Shown here in pieces: positions 36,296-51,000 of a stretch of 64,000 nt of DNA. A model generated the notes under the pieces. The model was given only the letters and a program-made list of their open reading frames with translations. It did not search any database and was not told the origin of the DNA. Made by a program: the position numbers and the translations under genes. This stretch comes from Ulva prolifera (Eukaryota > Chlorophyta > Ulvophyceae > Ulvales > Ulvaceae): contig CM041199.1 in assembly GCA_023078555.1 (NCBI GenBank), positions 8,995,315-9,059,314 on the forward strand, written 5' to 3'. Positions within the stretch are counted from its first letter, which is position 1. The number at the start of each line of letters is the position of its first letter.

Positions 36296-39200
36296 CCCAA
36301 GCATAATTGCATAGATACCAGGTGGCTTAAGCAACGCCCAAGCCTGTCTAGTCAACTCCCAAGCATGTTTGCGTAGAAACCAGGTGGCTTGAGCAACTCC
36401 CAAGCCCGTCTAGGCAACTCCCAAGCATGTTTGCGTAGAAACCTGGTCGCTTAAGCAACTTTCAAGCCTGTCTAGGCAACTCCCAAGCATGTCTACTCAA
36501 CTCCCAAGCATAATTGCATAGATACCAGGTGGCTTAAGCAACTCCCAAGCCTGTCTAGTCAAGTCCCAAGCATGTTTGCGTAGAAACCAGGTGGCTTAAG
36601 CAACTCCCAAGCCTGTCTAGGCAACTCCCAAGCATAATTGCATAGATACCAGGTGGCTTAAGCAACTCCCAAGCCTGTCTAGTCAACTCCCAAGCATGTT
36701 TGCGTAGAAACCAGGTGGCTTAAGCAACTCCCAAGCCCGTCTAGGCAACTCCCATGCATGTTTGCGTAGAAACCTGGTCGCTTAAGCAACTCCCAAGCCT
36801 GTCTAGGCAACTCCCAAGCCTGTCTAGTCAACTCCCAAGCATGTTAGCGTAGAAACCAGGTGGCTTAAGCAACTCCCAAGCCGGTCTAGTGAACTCCCAA
36901 GCACGTTTGCGTAGAAACCAGGTGGCTTAAGCAACTCCCAAGCCCGTCTAGGCAACTCCCAAGCATAATTGCATAGATACCATGTGGCTTAAGCAACTCC
37001 CAAGCCTGTCCAGGCAACTCCCAAGCATGTCTACTCAACTCCCAAGCATGTTTGCGTAGAAACAAAGTCGTTTTAGCAACTCCCAAGCATGTCTAGTCAA
37101 CTCCCAAGCATAATTGCATAGATACCATGTGGCTTAAGCAACTCCCAAGCCTGTCTAGGCAACTCCCAAGCATGTTTGCGTAGAAACCTGGTCGCTTAAG
37201 CAACTCCCAAGGCTGTCTAGGCAACTCCCAAGCATGTCTAGTCTACTCGCAAGCATGTTTGCGTAGAAACCTGGTCGCTTAAGCAACTCCCAAGCCGGTC
37301 TAGGCAACTCCCAAACCTGTCTAGTCAACTCCCAAGCATGTTAGCGTAGAAACCAGGTGGGTTAAGCAACTCCCAAGTCTGTCAAGGCAACTCCCAAGCC
37401 CGACTAGTCAACTCCCAAGCATGTTTTTGTAGAAACCAAGTCGTTCAAGCAACTCCCAAGCCTGTATAGGCAACTCCCAAGCATGTTTGCATAGATACCA
37501 GGTGGCTTAAGCAACTCCCAAGCCTGTCTCGGCTACTCCCAAGCATGTTTGCATAGATACCATGTGGCTTAAGCAACTCCCAAGCCTGTCTAGGCAACAC
37601 CCAAGCATGGCTAGTCTACTCCCAAGCATGTTTGCGCAGAAACCAGGTGGGTTAAGCAACTCCCAAGTCTGTCAAGGCAACTCCCAAGCCCGACTAGTCA
37701 ACTCCCAAGCATGTTTTCGTAGAAACCAAGTCGTTCAAGCAACTCCCAAGCCTGTATAGGCAACTCCCAAGCATGTTTGCATAGATACCAGGTGGCTTAA
37801 GCAACTCCCAAGCCTGTCTCGGCAACTCCCAATCATGTTTGCATAGATACCATGTGGCTTAAGCAACTCCCAAGCCTGTCTAGGCAACACCCAAGCATGG
37901 CTAGTCTACTCCAAAGCATGTTTGCGCAGAAACCAGGTGGGTTAAGCAACTCCCAAGTCTGTCAAGGCAACTCCCAAGCCCGACTAGTCAACTCCCAAGC
38001 ATGTTTTCGTAGAAACCAAGTCGTTCAAGCAACTCCCAAGCCTGTCTAGTCAACTCCCAAGCATGTTTGCGTAGAAACCTGGTGGCTTAAGCAACTCCCA
38101 AGCCCGTCTAGGCAACTCCCAAGCATGTTTGCGTAGAAACCTGGTCGCTTAAGCAACTCCCAAGCCTGTCTAGGCAACTCCCAAGCCTGTCTAGGCAACT
38201 CCCAAGCATAATTGCATAGATACCAGGTGGCTTAAGCAACTCCCAAGCCTGTCTAGGCAACTCCCAAGCATAATTGCATAGATACCAGGTGGCTTAAGCA
38301 ACTCCCAAGCCTGTCTACGCAACTCCCAATCATGTCTAGTCAACTCCTCAGGATGTTTGCGTAGAAACAAAGTCGTTTTAGCAACTCCCAAGCATGTCTA
38401 GTCAACTCCCAAGCATAATTGCATAGATACCATGTGGCTTAAGCAACTCCCAAGCATGTCTAGTCAAGTCCCAAGCATGTTTGCGTAGAAACCAGGTTGC
38501 TTCAGCAACTCCCAAGCCTGTCTAGGCAACTCCCAAGCATAATTGCATAGATACCAGGTGGCTTAAGCAACGCCCAAGCCTGTCTAGTCAACTCCCAAGC
38601 ATGTTTGCGTAGAAACCAGGTGGCTTGAGCAACTCCCAAGCCCGTCTGGGCAACTCCCAAGCATGTTTGCGTAGAAACCTGGTCGCTTAAGCAACTTTCA
38701 AGCCTGTCTAGGCAACTCCCAAGCATGTTTGCGTAGAAACCAGGTGGCTTAAGCAACTCCCAAGCCTGTCTAGGCAACTCCCAAGCATAATTGCATAGAT
38801 ACCATGTGGCTTAAGCAACTCCCAAGCATGTCTAGTCAAGTCCCAAGCATGTTAGCGTAGAAACCAGGTGGCTTAAGCAACTCCCAAGCCGGTCTAGTCA
38901 ACTCCCAAGCACGTTTGCGTAGAAACCAGGTGGCTTAAGCAACTCCCAAGCCTGTCTAGGCAACTCCCAAGCATAATTGCATAGATACCAGGTGGCTTAA
39001 GCAACTCCCAAGCCTGTCTACGCAACTCCCAAGCATGTCTAGTCAACTCCCAAGCATGTTTGCGTAGAAAGCTGGTCGCTTAAGCAACTCCCAAGCCCGT
39101 CTAGGCAACTCCCAAGCATAATTGCATAGACACCATGTGGCTTAAGCAACTCCCAAGCCTGTCTACGCAACTCCCAAGCATGTCTAGTCTACTCCCAAGC

Positions 39201-39489
39201 ATGTTTGCGCAGAAACCAGGTGGGTTAAGCAACTCCCAAGTCTGTCAAGGCAACTCCCAAGCCCGACTAGTCAACTCCCAAGCATGTTTTCGTAGAAACC
39301 AAGTCGTTCAAGCAACTCCCAAGCCTGTATAGGCAACTCCCAAGCATGTTTGCATAGATACCAGGTGGCTTAAGCAACTCCCAAGCCTGTCTCGGCAACT
39401 CCCAATCATGTTTGCATAGATACCAAGTGGCTTAAGCAACTCCCAAGCCTGTCTCGGCTACTCCCAAGCATGTTTGCATAGATACCATG

Positions 39490-42400
39490 TGGCTTAAGCA
39501 ACTCCCAAGCCTGTCTAGGCAACACCCAAGCATGGCTAGTCTACTCCAAAGCATGTTTGCGCAGAAACCAGGTGGGTTAAGCAACTCCCAAGTCTGTCAA
39601 GGCAACTCCCAAGCCCGACTAGTCAACTCCCAAGCATGTTTTTGTAGAAACCAAGTCGTTCAAGCAACTCCCAAGCCTGTATAGGCAACTCCCAAGCATG
39701 TTTGCATAGATACCAGGTGGCTTAAGCAACTCCCAAGCCTGTCTCGGCAACTCCTAAGCATATTTGCGTAGAAACCTGGTGGCTTTAGCAACTCCCAAGC
39801 CCGTCTAGGCAACTCCCAAGCATGTTTGCGTAGAAACCTGGTCGCTTAAGCAACTCCCAAGCCTGTCTAGGCAACTCCCAAGCCTGTCTAGGCAACTCCC
39901 AAGCATAATTGCATAGATACCAGGTGGCTTAAGCAACTCCCAAGCCTGTCTAGGCAACTCCCAAGCATAATTGCATAGATACCAGGTGGCTTAAGCAACT
40001 CCCAAGCCTGTCTACGCAACTCCCAAGCATGTCTAGTCAACTCCTCAGCATGTTTGCGTAGAAACAAAGTCGTTTTAGCAACTCCCAAGCATGTCTAGTC
40101 AACTCCCAAGCATAATTGCATAGATACCATGTGGCTTAAGCAACTCCCAAGCATGTCTAGTCAAGTCCCAAGCATGTCTAGTCAACTCCCAAGCATGTTA
40201 GCGTAGAAACCAGGTGGCTTAAGCAACTCCCAAGCCGGTCTAGTGAACTCCCAAGCACGTTTGCGTAGAAACCAGGTGGCTTAAGCAACTCCCAAGCCCG
40301 TCTAGGCAACTCCCAAGCATAATTGCATAGATACCATGTGGCTTAAGCAACTCCCAAGCCTGTCCAGGCAACTCCCAAGCATGTCTACTCAACTCCCAAG
40401 CATGTTTGCGTAGAAACAAAGTCGTTTTAGCAACTCCCAAGCATGTCTAGTCAACTCCCAAGCATAATTGCATAGATACCATGTGGCTTAAGCAACTCCC
40501 AAGCCTGTCTAGGCAACTCCCAAGCATGTTTGCGTAGAAACCTGGTCGCTTAAGCAACTCCCAAGGCTGTCTAGGCAACTCCCAAGCATGTCTAGTCTAC
40601 TCGCAAGCATGTTTGCGTAGAAACCTGGTCGCTTAAGCAACTCCCAAGCCGGTCTAGGCAACTCCCAAACCTGTCTAGTCAACTCCCAAGCATGTTAGCG
40701 TAGAAACCAGGTGGGTTAAGCAACTCCCAAGTCTGTCAAGGCAACTCCCAAGCCCGACTAGTCAACTCCCAAGCATGTTTTTGTAGAAACCAAGTCGTTC
40801 AAGCAACTCCCAAGCCTGTATAGGCTACTCCCAAGCATGTTTGCATAGATACCATGTGGCTTAAGCAACTCCCAAGCCTGTCTAGGCAACACCCAAGCAT
40901 GGCTAGTCTACTCCCAAGCATGTTTGCGCAGAAACCAGGTGGGTTAAGCAACTCCCAAGTCTGTCAAGGCAACTCCCAAGCCCGACTAGTCAACTCCCAA
41001 GCATGTTTTCGTAGAAACCAAGTCGTTCAAGCAACTCCCAAGCCTGTATAGGCAACTCCCAAGCATGTTTGCATAGATACCAGGTGGCTTAAGCAACTCC
41101 CAAGCCTGCCTCGGCAACTCCCAATCATGTTTGCATAGATACCAAGTGGCTTAAGCAACTCCCAAGCCTGTCTCGGCTACTCCCAAGCATGTTTGCATAG
41201 ATACCATGTGGCTTAAGCAACTCCCAAGCCTGTCTAGGCAACACCCAAGCATGGCTAGTCTACTCCAAAGCATGTTTGCGCAGAAACCAGGTGGGTTAAG
41301 CAACTCCCAAGTCTGTCAAGGCAACTCCCAAGCCCGACTAGTCAACTCCCAAGCATGTTTTCGTAGAAACCAAGTCGTTCAAGCAACTCCCAAGCCTGTC
41401 TAGTCAACTCCCAAGCATGTTTGCGTAGAAACCTGGTGGCTTAAGCAACTCCCAAGCCCGTCTAGGCAACTCCCAAGCATGTTTGCGTAGAAACCTGGTC
41501 GCTTAAGCAACTCCCAAGCCTGTCTAGGCAACTCCCAAGCCTGTCTAGGCAACTCCCAAGCATAATTGCATAGATACCAGGTGGCTTAAGCAACTCCCAA
41601 GCCTGTCTAGGCAACTCCCAAGCATAATTGCATAGATACCAGGTGGCTTAAGCAACTCCCAAGCCTGTCTACGCAACTCCCAAGCATGTCTAGTCAACTC
41701 CTCAGCATGTTTGCGTAGAAACAAAGTCGTTTTAGCAACTCCCAAGCATGTCTAGTCAACTCCCAAGCATAATTGCATAGATACCATGTGGCTTAAGCAA
41801 CTCCCAAGCATGTCTAGTCAAGTCCCAAGCATGTCTAGTCAACTCCCAAGCATGTTAGCGTAGAAACCAGGTGGCTTAAGCAACTCCCAAGCCGGTCTAG
41901 TGAACTCCCAAGCACGTTTGCGTAGAAACCAGGTGGCTTAAGCAACTCCCAAGCCCGTCTAGGCAACTCCCAAGCATAATTGCATAGATACCATGTGGCT
42001 TAAGCAACTCCCAAGCCTGTCCAGGCAACTCCCAAGCATGTCTACTCAACTCCCAAGCATGTTTGCGTAGAAACAAAGTCGTTTTAGCAACTCCCAAGCA
42101 TGTCTAGTCAACTCCCAAGCATAATTGCATAGATACCATGTGGCTTAAGCAACTCCCAAGCCTGTCTAGGCAACTCCCAAGCATGTTTGCGTAGAAACCT
42201 GGTCGCTTAAGCAACTCCCAAGGCTGTCTAGGCAACTCCCAAGCATGTCTAGTCTACTCGCAAGCATGTTTGCGTAGAAACCTGGTCGCTTAAGCAACTC
42301 CCAAGCCGGTCTAGGCAACTCCCAAACCTGTCTAGTCAACTCCCAAGCATGTTAGCGTAGAAACCAGGTGGGTTAAGCAACTCCCAAGTCTGTCAAGGCA

Positions 42401-44921
42401 ACTCCCAAGCCCGACTAGTCAACTCCCAAGCATGTTTTTGTAGAAACCAAGTCGTTCAAGCAACTCCCAAGCCTGTATAGGCTACTCCCAAGCATGTTTG
42501 CATAGATACCATGTGGCTTAAGCAACTCCCAAGCCTGTCTCGGCAACTCCTAAGCATATTTGCGTAGAAACCTGGTGGCTTTAGCAACTCCCAAGCCTGT
42601 CTAGGCAACACCCAAGCATGGCTAGTCTACTCCAAAGCATGTTTGCGCAGAAACCAGGTGGGTTAAGCAACTCCCAAGTCTGTCAAGGCAACTCCCAAGC
42701 CCGACTAGTCAACTCCCAAGCATGTTTTTGTAGAAACCAAGTCGTTCAAGCAACTCCCAAGCCTGTATAGGCAACTCCCAAGCATGTTTGCATAGATACC
42801 AGGTGGCTTAAGCAACTCCCAAGCCTGTCTCGGCAACTCCTAAGCATATTTGCGTAGAAACCTGGTGGCTTTAGCAACTCCCAAGCCCGTCTAGGCAACT
42901 CCCAAGCATGTTTGCGTAGAAACCTGGTCGCTTAAGCAACTCCCAAGCCTGTCTAGGCAACTCCCAAGCCTGTCTAGGCAACTCCCAAGCATAATTGCAT
43001 AGATACCAGGTGGCTTAAGCAACTCCCAAGCCTGTCTAGGCAACTCCCAAGCATAATTGCATAGATACCAGGTGGCTTAAGCAACTCCCAAGCCTGTCTA
43101 CGCAACTCCCAAGCATGTCTAGTCAACTCCTCAGCATGTTTGCGTAGAAACAAAGTCGTTTTAGCAACTCCCAAGCATGTCTAGTCAACTCCCAAGCATA
43201 ATTGCATAGATACCATGTGGCTTAAGCAACTCCCAAGCATGTCTAGTCAAGTCCCAAGCATGTCTAGTCAACTCCCAAGCATGTTAGCGTAGAAACCAGG
43301 TGGCTTAAGCAACTCCCAAGCCGGTCTAGTGAACTCCCAAGCACGTTTGCGTAGAAACCAGGTGGCTTAAGCAACTCCCAAGCCCGTCTAGGCAACTCCC
43401 AAGCATAATTGCATAGATACCATGTGGCTTAAGCAACTCCCAAGCCTGTCCAGGCAACTCCCAAGCATGTCTACTCAACTCCCAAGCATGTTTGCGTAGA
43501 AACAAAGTCGTTTTAGCAACTCCCAAGCATGTCTAGTCAACTCCCAAGCATAATTGCATAGATACCATGTGGCTTAAGCAACTCCCAAGCCTGTCTAGGC
43601 AACTCCCAAGCATGTTTGCGTAGAAACCTGGTCGCTTAAGCAACTCCCAAGGCTGTCTAGGCAACTCCCAAGCATGTCTAGTCTACTCGCAAGCATGTTT
43701 GCGTAGAAACCTGGTCGCTTAAGCAACTCCCAAGCCGGTCTAGGCAACTCCCAAACCTGTCTAGTCAACTCCCAAGCATGTTAGCGTAGAAACCAGGTGG
43801 GTTAAGCAACTCCCAAGTCTGTCAAGGCAACTCCCAAGCCCGACTAGTCAACTCCCAAGCATGTTTTTGTAGAAACCAAGTCGTTCAAGCAACTCCCAAG
43901 CCTGTATAGGCTACTCCCAAGCATGTTTGCATAGATACCATGTGGCTTAAGCAACTCCCAAGCCTGTCTAGGCAACACCCAAGCATGGCTAGTCTACTCC
44001 CAAGCATGTTTGCGCAGAAACCAGGTGGGTTAAGCAACTCCCAAGTCTGTCAAGGCAACTCCCAAGCCCGACTAGTCAACTCCCAAGCATGTTTTCGTAG
44101 AAACCAAGTCGTTCAAGCAACTCCCAAGCCTGTATAGGCAACTCCCAAGCATGTTTGCATAGATACCAGGTGGCTTAAGCAACTCCCAAGCCTGCCTCGG
44201 CAACTCCCAATCATGTTTGCATAGATACCAAGTGGCTTAAGCAACTCCCAAGCCTGTCTCGGCTACTCCCAAGCATGTTTGCATAGATACCATGTGGCTT
44301 AAGCAACTCCCAAGCCTGTCTAGGCAACACCCAAGCATGGCTAGTCTACTCCAAAGCATGTTTGCGCAGAAACCAGGTGGGTTAAGCAACTCCCAAGTCT
44401 GTCAAGGCAACTCCCAAGCCCGACTAGTCAACTCCCAAGCATGTTTTCGTAGAAACCAAGTCGTTCAAGCAACTCCCAAGCCTGTCTAGTCAACTCCCAA
44501 GCATGTTTGCGTAGAAACCTGGTGGCTTAAGCAACTCCCAAGCCCGTCTAGGCAACTCCCAAGCATGTTTGCGTAGAAACCTGGTCGCTTAAGCAACTCC
44601 CAAGCCTGTCTAGGCAACTCCCAAGCCTGTCTAGGCAACTCCCAAGCATAATTGCATAGATACCAGGTGGCTTAAGCAACTCCCAAGCCTGTCTAGGCAA
44701 CTCCCAAGCATAATTGCATAGATACCAGGTGGCTTAAGCAACTCCCAAGCCTGTCTACGCAACTCCCAAGCATGTCTAGTCAACTCCTCAGCATGTTTGC
44801 GTAGAAACAAAGTCGTTTTAGCAACTCCCAAGCATGTCTAGTCAACTCCCAAGCATAATTGCATAGATACCATGTGGCTTAAGCAACTCCCAAGCATGTC
44901 TAGTCAAGTCCCAAGCATGTT
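39490..44921 (+). repeat. Region with 3,086- and 1,657-bp periods
   Basis: Segment 39,490-41,835 recurs at 42,576-44,921 (offset 3,086 bp). Within it, monomer series at 39,888 and 40,240 recur at 41,545 and 41,897 (offset 1,657 bp). Both periods fit 62m + 21n. A new variant first appears here, CTCCTAAGCATATTTGCG with GGCTTTAGC, at about 39,752. It then recurs near 42,549, 42,838, 45,095, 48,202 and 50,459. Confidence 0.72.
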
Positions 44922-47900
44922 TGCGTAGAAACCAGGTGGCTTAAGCAACTCCCAAGCCTGTCTAGGCAACTCCCAAGCATAATTGCATAGATACCAGGTG
45001 GCTTAAGCAACGCCCAAGCCTGTCTAGTCAACTCCCAAGCATGTTTGCATAGATACCAGGTGGCTTAAGCAACTCCCAAGCCTGTCTCGGCAACTCCTAA
45101 GCATATTTGCGTAGAAACCTGGTGGCTTTAGCAACTCCCAAGCCCGTCTAGGCAACTCCCAAGCATGTTTGCGTAGAAACCTGGTCGCTTAAGCAACTCC
45201 CAAGCCTGTCTAGGCAACTCCCAAGCCTGTCTAGGCAACTCCCAAGCATAATTGCATAGATACCAGGTGGCTTAAGCAACTCCCAAGCCTGTCTAGGCAA
45301 CTCCCAAGCATAATTGCATAGATACCAGGTGGCTTAAGCAACTCCCAAGCCTGTCTACGCAACTCCCAGGCATGTCTAGTCAACTCCTCAGCATGTTTGC
45401 GTAGAAACAAAGTCGTTTTAGCAACTCCCAAGCATGTCTAGTCAACTCCCAAGCATAATTGCATAGATACCATGTGGCTTAAGCAACTCCCAAGCATGTC
45501 TAGTCAAGTCCCAAGCATGTCTAGTCAACTCCCAAGCATGTTAGCGTAGAAACCAGGTGGCTTAAGCAACTCCCAAGCCGGTCTAGTGAACTCCCAAGCA
45601 CGTTTGCGTAGAAACCAGGTGGCTTAAGCAACTCCCAAGCCCGTCTAGGCAACTCCCAAGCATAATTGCATAGATACCATGTGGCTTAAGCAACTCCCAA
45701 GCCTGTCCAGGCAACTCCCAAGCATGTCTACTCAACTCCCAAGCATGTTTGCGTAGAAACAAAGTCGTTTTAGCAACTCCCAAGCATGTCTAGTCAACTC
45801 CCAAGCATAATTGCATAGATACCATGTGGCTTAAGCAACTCCCAAGCCTGTCTAGGCAACTCCCAAGCATGTTTGCGTAGAAACCTGGTCGCTTAAGCAA
45901 CTCCCAAGGCTGTCTAGGCAACTCCCAAGCATGTCTAGTCTACTCGCAAGCATGTTTGCGTAGAAACCTGGTCGCTTAAGCAACTCCCAAGCCGGTCTAG
46001 GCAACTCCCAAACCTGTCTAGTCAACTCCCAAGCATGTTAGCGTAGAAACCAGGTGGGTTAAGCAACTCCCAAGTCTGTCAAGGCAACTCCCAAGCCCGA
46101 CTAGTCAACTCCCAAGCATGTTTTTTGTAGAAACCAAGTCGTTCAAGCAACTCCCAAGCCTGTATAGGCTACTCCCAAGCATGTTTGCATAGATACCATG
46201 TGGCTTAAGCAACTCCCAAGCCTGTCTAGGCAACACCCAAGCATGGCTAGTCTACTCCCAAGCATGTTTGCGCAGAAACCAGGTGGGTTAAGCAACTCCC
46301 AAGTCTGTCAAGGCAACTCCCAAGCCCGACTAGTCAACTCCCAAGCATGTTTTCGTAGAAACCAAGTCGTTCAAGCAACTCCCAAGCCTGTATAGGCAAC
46401 TCCCAAGCATGTTTGCATAGATACCAGGTGGCTTAAGCAACTCCCAAGCCTGCCTCGGCAACTCCCAATCATGTTTGCATAGATACCAAGTGGCTTAAGC
46501 AACTCCCAAGCCTGTCTCGGCTACTCCCAAGCATGTTTGCATAGATACCATGTGGCTTAAGCAACTCCCAAGCCTGTCTAGGCAACACCCAAGCATGGCT
46601 AGTCTACTCCAAAGCATGTTTGCGCAGAAACCAGGTGGGTTAAGCAACTCCCAAGTCTGTCAAGGCAACTCCCAAGCCCGACTAGTCAACTCCCAAGCAT
46701 GTTTTCGTAGAAACCAAGTCGTTCAAGCAACTCCCAAGCCTGTCTAGTCAACTCCCAAGCATGTTTGCGTAGAAACCTGGTGGCTTAAGCAACTCCCAAG
46801 CCCGTCTAGGCAACTCCAAAGCATGTTTGCGTAGAAACCTGGTCGCTTAAGCAACTCCCAAGCCTGTCTAGGCAACTCCCAAGCCTGTCTAGGCAACTCC
46901 CAAGCATAATTGCATAGATACCAGGTGGCTTAAGCAACTCCCAAGCCTGTCTAGGCAACTCCCAAGCATAATTGCATAGATACCAGGTGGCTTAAGCAAC
47001 TCCCAAGCCTGTCTACGCAACTCCCAAGCATGTCTAGTCCACTCCTCAGCATGTTTGCGTAGAAACAAAGTCGTTTTAGCAACTCCCAAGCATGTCTAGT
47101 CAACTCCCAAGCATAATTGCATAGATACCATGTGGCTTAAGCAACTCCCAAGCATGTCTAGTCAAGTCCCAAACATGTTTGCGAAGAAACCAGGTGGCTT
47201 CAGCAACTCCCAAGCCTGTCTAGGCAACTCCCAAGCATAATTGCATAGATACCAGGTGGCTTAAGCAACGCCCAAGCCTGTCTAGTCAACTCCCAAGCAT
47301 GTTTGCGTAGAAACCAGGTGGCTTGAGCAACTCCCAAGCCCGTCTAGGCAACTCCCAAGCATGTTTGCGTAGAAACCTGGTCGCTTAAGCAACTTTCAAG
47401 CCTGTCTAGGCAACTCCCAAGCATGTCTACTCAACTCCCAAGCATAATTGCATAGATACCAGGTGGCTTAAGCAACTCCCAAGCCTGTCTAGTCAAGTCC
47501 CAAGCATGTTTGCGTAGAAACCAGGTGGCTTAAGCAACTCCCAAGCCTGTCTAGGCAACTCCCAAGCATAATTGCATAGATACCAGGTGGCTTAAGCAAC
47601 TCCCAAGCCTGTCTAGGCAACTCCCAAGCATAATTGCATAGATACCAGGTGGCTTAAGCAACTCCCAAGCCTGTCCAGGCAACTCCCAAGCATGTCTACT
47701 CAACTCCCAAGCATGTTTGCGTAGAAACAAAGTCGTTTTAGCAACTCCCAAGCATGTCTAGTCAACTCCCAAGCATAATTGCATAGATACCATGTGGCTT
47801 AAGCAACTCCCAAGCCTGTCTAGGCAACTCCCAAGCATGTTTGCGTAGAAACCTGGTCGCTTAAGCAACTCCCAAGGCTGTCTAGGCAACTCCCAAGCAT

Positions 47901-48013
47901 GTCTAGTCTACTCGCAAGCATGTTTGCGTAGAAACCTGGTCGCTTAAGCAACTCCCAAGCCGGTCTAGGCAACTCCCAAACCTGTCTAGTCAACTCCCAA
48001 GCATGTTAGCGTA
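42650..48013 (+). repeat. 5,364-bp tandem duplication, copy 1
   Basis: This unit recurs at offset 5,364 until about 47,674. Six private changes are shared with copy 2: G at 45,369, a six-T run at 46,121-46,126 (five T in related blocks), A at 46,818, C at 47,040, A at 47,173 and A at 47,184. The final ~340 bp (47,675-48,013) is a different monomer series from that at the matching place in copy 2. Confidence 0.88.
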
Positions 48014-51000
48014 GAAACCAGGTGGGTTAAGCAACTCCCAAGTCTGTCAAGGCAACTCCCAAGCCCGACTAGTCAACTCCCAAGCATGTTTTTGTAGAAA
48101 CCAAGTCGTTCAAGCAACTCCCAAGCCTGTATAGGCAACTCCCAAGCATGTTTGCATAGATACCAGGTGGCTTAAGCAACTCCCAAGCCTGTCTCGGCAA
48201 CTCCTAAGCATATTTGCGTAGAAACCTGGTGGCTTTAGCAACTCCCAAGCCCGTCTAGGCAACTCCCAAGCATGTTTGCGTAGAAACCTGGTCGCTTAAG
48301 CAACTCCCAAGCCTGTCTAGGCAACTCCCAAGCCTGTCTAGGCAACTCCCAAGCATAATTGCATAGATACCAGGTGGCTTAAGCAACTCCCAAGCCTGTC
48401 TAGGCAACTCCCAAGCATAATTGCATAGATACCAGGTGGCTTAAGCAACTCCCAAGCCTGTCTACGCAACTCCCAAGCATGTCTAGTCAACTCCTCAGCA
48501 TGTTTGCGTAGAAACAAAGTCGTTTTAGCAACTCCCAAGCATGTCTAGTCAACTCCCAAGCATAATTGCATAGATACCATGTGGCTTAAGCAACTCCCAA
48601 GCATGTCTAGTCAAGTCCCAAGCATGTCTAGTCAACTCCCAAGCATGTTAGCGTAGAAACCAGGTGGCTTAAGCAACTCCCAAGCCGGTCTAGTGAACTC
48701 CCAAGCACGTTTGCGTAGAAACCAGGTGGCTTAAGCAACTCCCAAGCCCGTCTAGGCAACTCCCAAGCATAATTGCATAGATACCATGTGGCTTAAGCAA
48801 CTCCCAAGCCTGTCCAGGCAACTCCCAAGCATGTCTACTCAACTCCCAAGCATGTTTGCGTAGAAACAAAGTCGTTTTAGCAACTCCCAAGCATGTCTAG
48901 TCAACTCCCAAGCATAATTGCATAGATACCATGTGGCTTAAGCAACTCCCAAGCCTGTCTAGGCAACTCCCAAGCATGTTTGCGTAGAAACCTGGTCGCT
49001 TAAGCAACTCCCAAGGCTGTCTAGGCAACTCCCAAGCATGTCTAGTCTACTCGCAAGCATGTTTGCGTAGAAACCTGGTCGCTTAAGCAACTCCCAAGCC
49101 GGTCTAGGCAACTCCCAAACCTGTCTAGTCAACTCCCAAGCATGTTAGCGTAGAAACCAGGTGGGTTAAGCAACTCCCAAGTCTGTCAAGGCAACTCCCA
49201 AGCCCGACTAGTCAACTCCCAAGCATGTTTTTGTAGAAACCAAGTCGTTCAAGCAACTCCCAAGCCTGTATAGGCTACTCCCAAGCATGTTTGCATAGAT
49301 ACCATGTGGCTTAAGCAACTCCCAAGCCTGTCTAGGCAACACCCAAGCATGGCTAGTCTACTCCCAAGCATGTTTGCGCAGAAACCAGGTGGGTTAAGCA
49401 ACTCCCAAGTCTGTCAAGGCAACTCCCAAGCCCGACTAGTCAACTCCCAAGCATGTTTTCGTAGAAACCAAGTCGTTCAAGCAACTCCCAAGCCTGTATA
49501 GGCAACTCCCAAGCATGTTTGCATAGATACCAGGTGGCTTAAGCAACTCCCAAGCCTGCCTCGGCAACTCCCAATCATGTTTGCATAGATACCAAGTGGC
49601 TTAAGCAACTCCCAAGCCTGTCTCGGCTACTCCCAAGCATGTTTGCATAGATACCATGTGGCTTAAGCAACTCCCAAGCCTGTCTAGGCAACACCCAAGC
49701 ATGGCTAGTCTACTCCAAAGCATGTTTGCGCAGAAACCAGGTGGGTTAAGCAACTCCCAAGTCTGTCAAGGCAACTCCCAAGCCCGACTAGTCAACTCCC
49801 AAGCATGTTTTCGTAGAAACCAAGTCGTTCAAGCAACTCCCAAGCCTGTCTAGTCAACTCCCAAGCATGTTTGCGTAGAAACCTGGTGGCTTAAGCAACT
49901 CCCAAGCCCGTCTAGGCAACTCCCAAGCATGTTTGCGTAGAAACCTGGTCGCTTAAGCAACTCCCAAGCCTGTCTAGGCAACTCCCAAGCCTGTCTAGGC
50001 AACTCCCAAGCATAATTGCATAGATACCAGGTGGCTTAAGCAACTCCCAAGCCTGTCTAGGCAACTCCCAAGCATAATTGCATAGATACCAGGTGGCTTA
50101 AGCAACTCCCAAGCCTGTCTACGCAACTCCCAAGCATGTCTAGTCAACTCCTCAGCATGTTTGCGTAGAAACAAAGTCGTTTTAGCAACTCCCAAGCATG
50201 TCTAGTCAACTCCCAAGCATAATTGCATAGATACCATGTGGCTTAAGCAACTCCCAAGCATGTCTAGTCAAGTCCCAAGCATGTTTGCGTAGAAACCAGG
50301 TGGCTTAAGCAACTCCCAAGCCTGTCTAGGCAACTCCCAAGCATAATTGCATAGATACCAGGTGGCTTAAGCAACGCCCAAGCCTGTCTAGTCAACTCCC
50401 AAGCATGTTTGCATAGATACCAGGTGGCTTAAGCAACTCCCAAGCCTGTCTCGGCAACTCCTAAGCATATTTGCGTAGAAACCTGGTGGCTTTAGCAACT
50501 CCCAAGCCCGTCTAGGCAACTCCCAAGCATGTTTGCGTAGAAACCTGGTCGCTTAAGCAACTCCCAAGCCTGTCTAGGCAACTCCCAAGCCTGTCTAGGC
50601 AACTCCCAAGCATAATTGCATAGATACCAGGTGGCTTAAGCAACTCCCAAGCCTGTCTAGGCAACTCCCAAGCATAATTGCATAGATACCAGGTGGCTTA
50701 AGCAACTCCCAAGCCTGTCTACGCAACTCCCAGGCATGTCTAGTCAACTCCTCAGCATGTTTGCGTAGAAACAAAGTCGTTTTAGCAACTCCCAAGCATG
50801 TCTAGTCAACTCCCAAGCATAATTGCATAGATACCATGTGGCTTAAGCAACTCCCAAGCATGTCTAGTCAAGTCCCAAGCATGTCTAGTCAACTCCCAAG
50901 CATGTTAGCGTAGAAACCAGGTGGCTTAAGCAACTCCCAAGCCGGTCTAGTGAACTCCCAAGCACGTTTGCGTAGAAACCAGGTGGCTTAAGCAACTCCC

